The position numbers and the translations under genes were made by a program. A DNA stretch of 8,501 nt from the NCBI GenBank assembly GCA_030550075.1, contig JAUQQB010000103.1:1-8501 (forward strand), read 5' to 3'. Within the stretch, counting starts at the first letter, position 1, and every line of letters starts with the position of its first letter. Positions 5,892-8,501 of this stretch are shown here, piece by piece. The stretch comes from Chloroflexota bacterium. Its GTDB lineage: Bacteria > Chloroflexota > Anaerolineae > Thermoflexales > Thermoflexaceae. A model generated the notes under the pieces. That model worked only from the letters and a program-made list of their open reading frames with translations, ran no database searches and had not been told where the DNA came from.

Positions 5892-7478
5892 ATGAAAATA
5901 CCGTGTTGGATTCTTGGGGTAATGCTTGCCGTTTTGACATCAGGGATAGCCTGTTCCACGGCCATCCCTCCGGCGGGTTCTCCAACGCGGATGCCAGCGC
6001 CCACTGTGGAAGTCTCCCCGTTCCGACCCACGCTTTCCCCCACTTTGCCGCTCCCCTATTGTCGCTGGCCGGTGTGGATCCCCGGGGAGCCCGCCCCTCT
6101 GCCGGATCTCACTACCTGGCGATGGGCACCGCTTCCGAAAGCCGGACGGATGCTGCGCCACCTGCCCCATCTTCCCCTCCCCCTCTTCCCCCGGGCCCGT
6201 TCGGCCGATGGCCGATGGATACGGGCGGTGGCGGTCTTCGCCTCCACCACCAGCGCTCAGGAGGCCTCCCGCTTCCATCCGACGCTCGGAGTGTGGATCG
6301 ATCGGAAGGGAACAGACCATCGCTGGATAGAGAGGCCGGAGGCGCCCTGGATGCTCAGCCCGGCCACCTTTGCCTTTCCCTCGCCCGGGGATCATCGCCT
6401 GCAGGCGCTGCGCTTTCTGGACCTGATTAATACGCTGGCCCCCCGAGAGCAGGCGCGCATTCCGGTGGGAGAGGGCCCGGAGCCCTCCCCCACCCCGGGG
6501 GCGCGGCGAATCCTCTCCCCGCCTGTGCCCTTTCGGGAGGTCTATCCGCTGACGGGATCCCTTGTGCTCGCCCAGGAAACGAACGGGAGGTTGTGGCGGG
6601 GGAATCCAGAACGTGGCCAGTGGGAACTGGTGCGCTTCCTCCCGGAAGTTCGTCTGGAGACGCTGCAGATTCTGGGGGTGCGGGAGGGAGAATACGCCCT
6701 GGCCATCGATACGCCGGACTTTGATGAATACCGGGTCTGGCGGATATCGGCCCGCTGGGGGGATCCTGCCTTTCTTCTGACAGCCTTCGGGATGCGGGAG
6801 CAGGGCTATGCCTCTGGCCGCCATCGGCGCCTGGACGATACCGACCTCTGGCTCCTGGGCTGGCCCATGGACCGGCCCTTCTGGGCCGATGCGGTTCTGA
6901 TTGATGCACAGGCGGGGCGGTTGCTGGGGCCAGGGGATCTCGGGTTAGGAGAGTCCTTTAACGAGCGGCATATGAAACTCGAGATCGTGCCTTCCCCCGA
7001 TGGGAAATGGCTATGGGTGGAGATGGTCTCCCTATGGAAGCAAGCTCCGGATCGGGTGCTGGATCCGGAAGCCCTGCGGGCGCTGGTGCCGGTATGGGAC
7101 CTGGGACGGGGCCAGCGGTTCCGGGGGCTGACGCTGGGAGGCTGGCTGCCGGGGATCTCCGCTCTCTGGGTCTGGGAACATGCATCAGGGAGGATCTCCC
7201 TGATCCGGCTGCCCCATTTCGAACGGATCCCGCTGCCGGAGGTGCAGCCCCCGGTAGCGGAAGCCCCTGATGGAGGAGTGGCGGTCGCCTGGACGGATCC
7301 GGCCCGGATCGTGCGCTGGGATGCTCGAGGCAAGATCCAGGAGCTTGTGGACCTGAAGCCGGATTATGAAGCGGTGATAGGCTTGTGGTCTGATGGAGAG
7401 GTCGTCTTCGCCATGGCCATGCGGGGCGGACCGGATGGGCGCTGCCGGTTCGGCCTTATCGAAATCCATAGCCGGTAG
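5892..7478 (+). CDS. Surface lipoprotein with propeller-like repeats, copy B (528 aa)
   Basis: ATG 5892 gives a lipoprotein signal, MKIPCW, a hydrophobic core and lipobox SGIAC with Cys21, behind GGGGG (5881-5885). The in-frame extension upstream to 5679 overlaps the Cys-rich gene and is rejected. A Pro/Thr-rich tether covers residues 23-56. The body has SADGRWIRAV (104-113) and PSPDGKWLWVEM (367-378), blade-like motifs of WD40/TolB type, plus DHRW (142-145), YRVWRISARWG (280-290) and a C-terminal DGRCRFGLIE shared with the unit A protein. Both paralogues have exactly 528 residues. It follows the Cys-rich gene by 79 nt of AT-rich DNA without an evident terminator, so cotranscription is likely. 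Function unknown beyond likely cell-surface location. Confidence 0.85.
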   Translation: MKIPCWILGVMLAVLTSGIACSTAIPPAGSPTRMPAPTVEVSPFRPTLSPTLPLPYCRWPVWIPGEPAPLPDLTTWRWAPLPKAGRMLRHLPHLPLPLFPRARSADGRWIRAVAVFASTTSAQEASRFHPTLGVWIDRKGTDHRWIERPEAPWMLSPATFAFPSPGDHRLQALRFLDLINTLAPREQARIPVGEGPEPSPTPGARRILSPPVPFREVYPLTGSLVLAQETNGRLWRGNPERGQWELVRFLPEVRLETLQILGVREGEYALAIDTPDFDEYRVWRISARWGDPAFLLTAFGMREQGYASGRHRRLDDTDLWLLGWPMDRPFWADAVLIDAQAGRLLGPGDLGLGESFNERHMKLEIVPSPDGKWLWVEMVSLWKQAPDRVLDPEALRALVPVWDLGRGQRFRGLTLGGWLPGISALWVWEHASGRISLIRLPHFERIPLPEVQPPVAEAPDGGVAVAWTDPARIVRWDARGKIQELVDLKPDYEAVIGLWSDGEVVFAMAMRGGPDGRCRFGLIEIHSR

Positions 7479-7479
7479 T

Positions 7480-7590
7480 GTTCCCATGGGGGGTACAAGA
7501 TGATGGAGCCCCTCTCCCTTTACGGCAGGGACCACACCCATTTATCGCTTTGATGATTCCACCCCATGTCCCACAGGATTCGCCATGTGA
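7480..7590 (+). pseudogene. Remnant of a third Cys-rich gene (unit C)
   Basis: Directly after the unit B lipoprotein stop, one frame reads P-M-G-G-T-R, TGA, then W-S-P-S-P-F-T-A-G-TTPIYRF-DDS and ends with TGA 7588-7590. This lines up with the last 30 or so residues of the Cys-rich proteins, HM..Y.G..(8-12 residues)..G.TAIYRF, in both intact and broken copies. The in-frame TGA at 7501 and lack of the rest of the gene show it is a decayed tail. It sits immediately before a lipoprotein remnant, the same order as in units A and B. Confidence 0.6.
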
Positions 7591-7605
7591 ACTGCGGAGG
7601 GCCGG

Positions 7606-8299
7606 AGGCGCTGGTCCTGGATCCTGGGATGGGTTCTGACAGGCTGGGCGATTGGAGGGCTCGCATGCAGCATCCCACGCCCCCTGCTCCTACGCCATCC
7701 CCCTCCCATCCGGAAGCCTCCCCCACACCGCCGGAGCGGGTCGTTTCCCCCTTCGAATCCCAGCATCCCAGGTCCCGGGGAAAGGGATCCTTCAGACGGT
7801 GGCCTGGAGCCCGGAGGGCCGGGCCCTTCTCGTGGGAACGATGGTGGGACTGGAGCGGGTCGAGGTGGCGACCGGACAGTCCCTCTGGTGGCAGCCTGCC
7901 CGGGGGAGGCTGAACGCGCTGGCCCTCTCCCCGAACGGCCGCTGGCTGGCCATGGCAATGGGTGGAGCCCTCCAGGCGGTGGCGCTGTCGGAAGGTGGGG
8001 AATGGCTGGCGGTGACCGGGTGGATGGCGGATGGATGGACCGGGACGTGGATCACGATATATGCCGTAAAGGAGGGGCGGCGGATGGCCTCCTGGGCGGC
8101 AGCGCCGGGGGCCAGCATCGTGGCCCTGGCCTTTGGCCCGGCGGGACGCTGGCTGGCCTCCGGGGCCTCCGACGGAGGGATGCGGGTATGACGGGTGTCC
8201 GATGGGCAGGAGCTCCTGCAGCTGGAGGGACACACCGACGCGGTATGGGCGATCCAGCGTTCCCCGGATGGGCGGATGCGGATCTGGACCCTTCTGTGA
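7606..8299 (+). pseudogene. WD40-repeat lipoprotein pseudogene (unit C)
   Basis: Three frames hold pieces of one protein. From 7606 the frame gives R-R-W-S-W-I-L-G-W-V-L-T then lipobox GLAC with Cys at codon 21 (7666-7668), as in both intact lipoproteins; codon 1 is AGG where ATG is expected, with GGAGG at 7596-7600. The Pro/Thr/Ser tether TPPAPTPSPSHPEASPTPP lies in a second frame. From about 7760 a third frame carries WD40 repeats: VAWSPEGRALLVG, LALSPNGRWLAMAM, LAFGPAGRWLASGASDGG. TGA 8189-8191 stands exactly where the blade Trp (RVW) is expected, and the frame continues VSDGQELLQLEGHTDAVW, then jumps from SPDGR to MRIW, ending TGA 8297. An open stretch 7652-8191 could still make about 179 aa. 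Several independent lesions support a pseudogene. Confidence 0.78.
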
Positions 8300-8339
8300 G
8301 CATCCCCTCGGGTGGATCTCTGCCCATCCTGGGGCTCCG

Positions 8340-8501
8340 CTAACCCACTTCCACCTCCCACCATCCGATGGCTCGCAGATGTCGCGGATACAGGTTCTTC
8401 AGGCGCCCTCGCTCAGCGCGGGCCCAGCCCAGCGGGAATCCCTCCAGGGCGATCAGCACCCATCCGCATGCCAATGCGGACCCGTGTGGGGATCGGTGCG
8501 C
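8340..8501 (-). CDS. RsmF/NOP2-type rRNA (cytosine-5) methyltransferase, C-terminus (cut by window edge)
   Basis: The reverse strand from the window edge reads 53 residues to TAG at 8342-8340. The stretch VLIALEGFPLGWARAERGRLKNLYPRHLRAIGW matches the C-terminal RNA-binding tail of RsmF-like NOL1/NOP2/Sun methyltransferases, where G(F/Y)PLGWG...G.LKN.YPKGLR is typical. These enzymes methylate cytosine C5 in 16S rRNA with S-adenosylmethionine; the catalytic domain lies outside the window. It is convergent with the pseudogene, 40 nt away, and looks like stable chromosomal flank of the cassette array. Confidence 0.82.
   Translation of the reverse strand, partial: AHRSPHGSALACGWVLIALEGFPLGWARAERGRLKNLYPRHLRAIGWWEVEVG

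Noticed and set aside
5940..6824. 294-codon minus-strand frame opposite lipoprotein B
   Set aside because: Low-complexity Gly/Arg/Pro shadow of the lipoprotein gene, no SD or domain.
7520..8233. 237-codon minus-strand frame opposite unit C
   Set aside because: The plus strand carries clear WD40 and lipobox pieces; the minus frame has no domain and typical shadow composition.
8489..8501. GGGATCGGTGCGC at the right edge also occurs in both leaders (near 409-421 and 4141-4153)
   Set aside because: Only 13 nt match and it lies in the coding frame of the rRNA methyltransferase; flanks do not match, so chance is the simplest reading.

Overview
The window is GC-rich bacterial DNA. It carries a thermophile- or Chloroflexota-like mix of parts: a SARP/BTAD-type regulator, Pro/Ser/Thr-rich lipoproteins with WD40/propeller-like repeats, and DCC-family thiol oxidoreductases. 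A lineage near Thermoflexus/Anaerolineae is a guess from protein style only; no marker gene fixes it.

Layout. The left edge (1-202, minus) is the N-terminus of an IS5-family transposase. Unit A follows (about 270-3568): an activator-type promoter, a 200-nt leader, a DCC-domain fusion protein that has lost its normal start codon, a frame-broken Cys-rich gene, and an intact 528-aa lipoprotein. A short minus-strand SARP/BTAD regulator containing only the DNA-binding domain (3548-3973) separates the units. It is divergent from unit B (4011-7478), which repeats the same order with all three genes intact: DCC fusion (4272-5291), Cys-rich M23-peptidase-like protein (5288-5812), 528-aa lipoprotein (5892-7478). 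Unit C (7480-8299) is a decayed third copy: the tail of the Cys-rich gene followed by a WD40 lipoprotein pseudogene with a lost start codon, frameshifts and a nonsense codon. The right edge (8340-8501, minus) is the C-terminus of an RsmF/NOP2-type rRNA methyltransferase, which looks like ordinary chromosomal flank.

How it may work together. Both DCC genes sit behind nearly identical promoters carrying two GTCACGAT direct repeats with an 11-bp period just upstream of a -10 element. This geometry is known for SARP and PhoB-type activators, and a SARP gene lies next door. In unit B the genes are coupled by stop/start overlaps (TGATG before the DCC gene, ATGA between the DCC and Cys-rich genes). 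The DCC enzyme has a CxxC redox motif and the next gene encodes a protein with 13 cysteines. The working hypothesis is therefore a SARP-controlled cassette in which a membrane-anchored thiol-disulfide protein acts on, or works with, a Cys-rich M23-like protein and a surface propeller-like lipoprotein. The cassette has been tandemly duplicated, its promoter-leader-DCC-N-terminus homogenised, and units A and C have partly decayed. Function is inferred; I do not recognise this arrangement as a described system.
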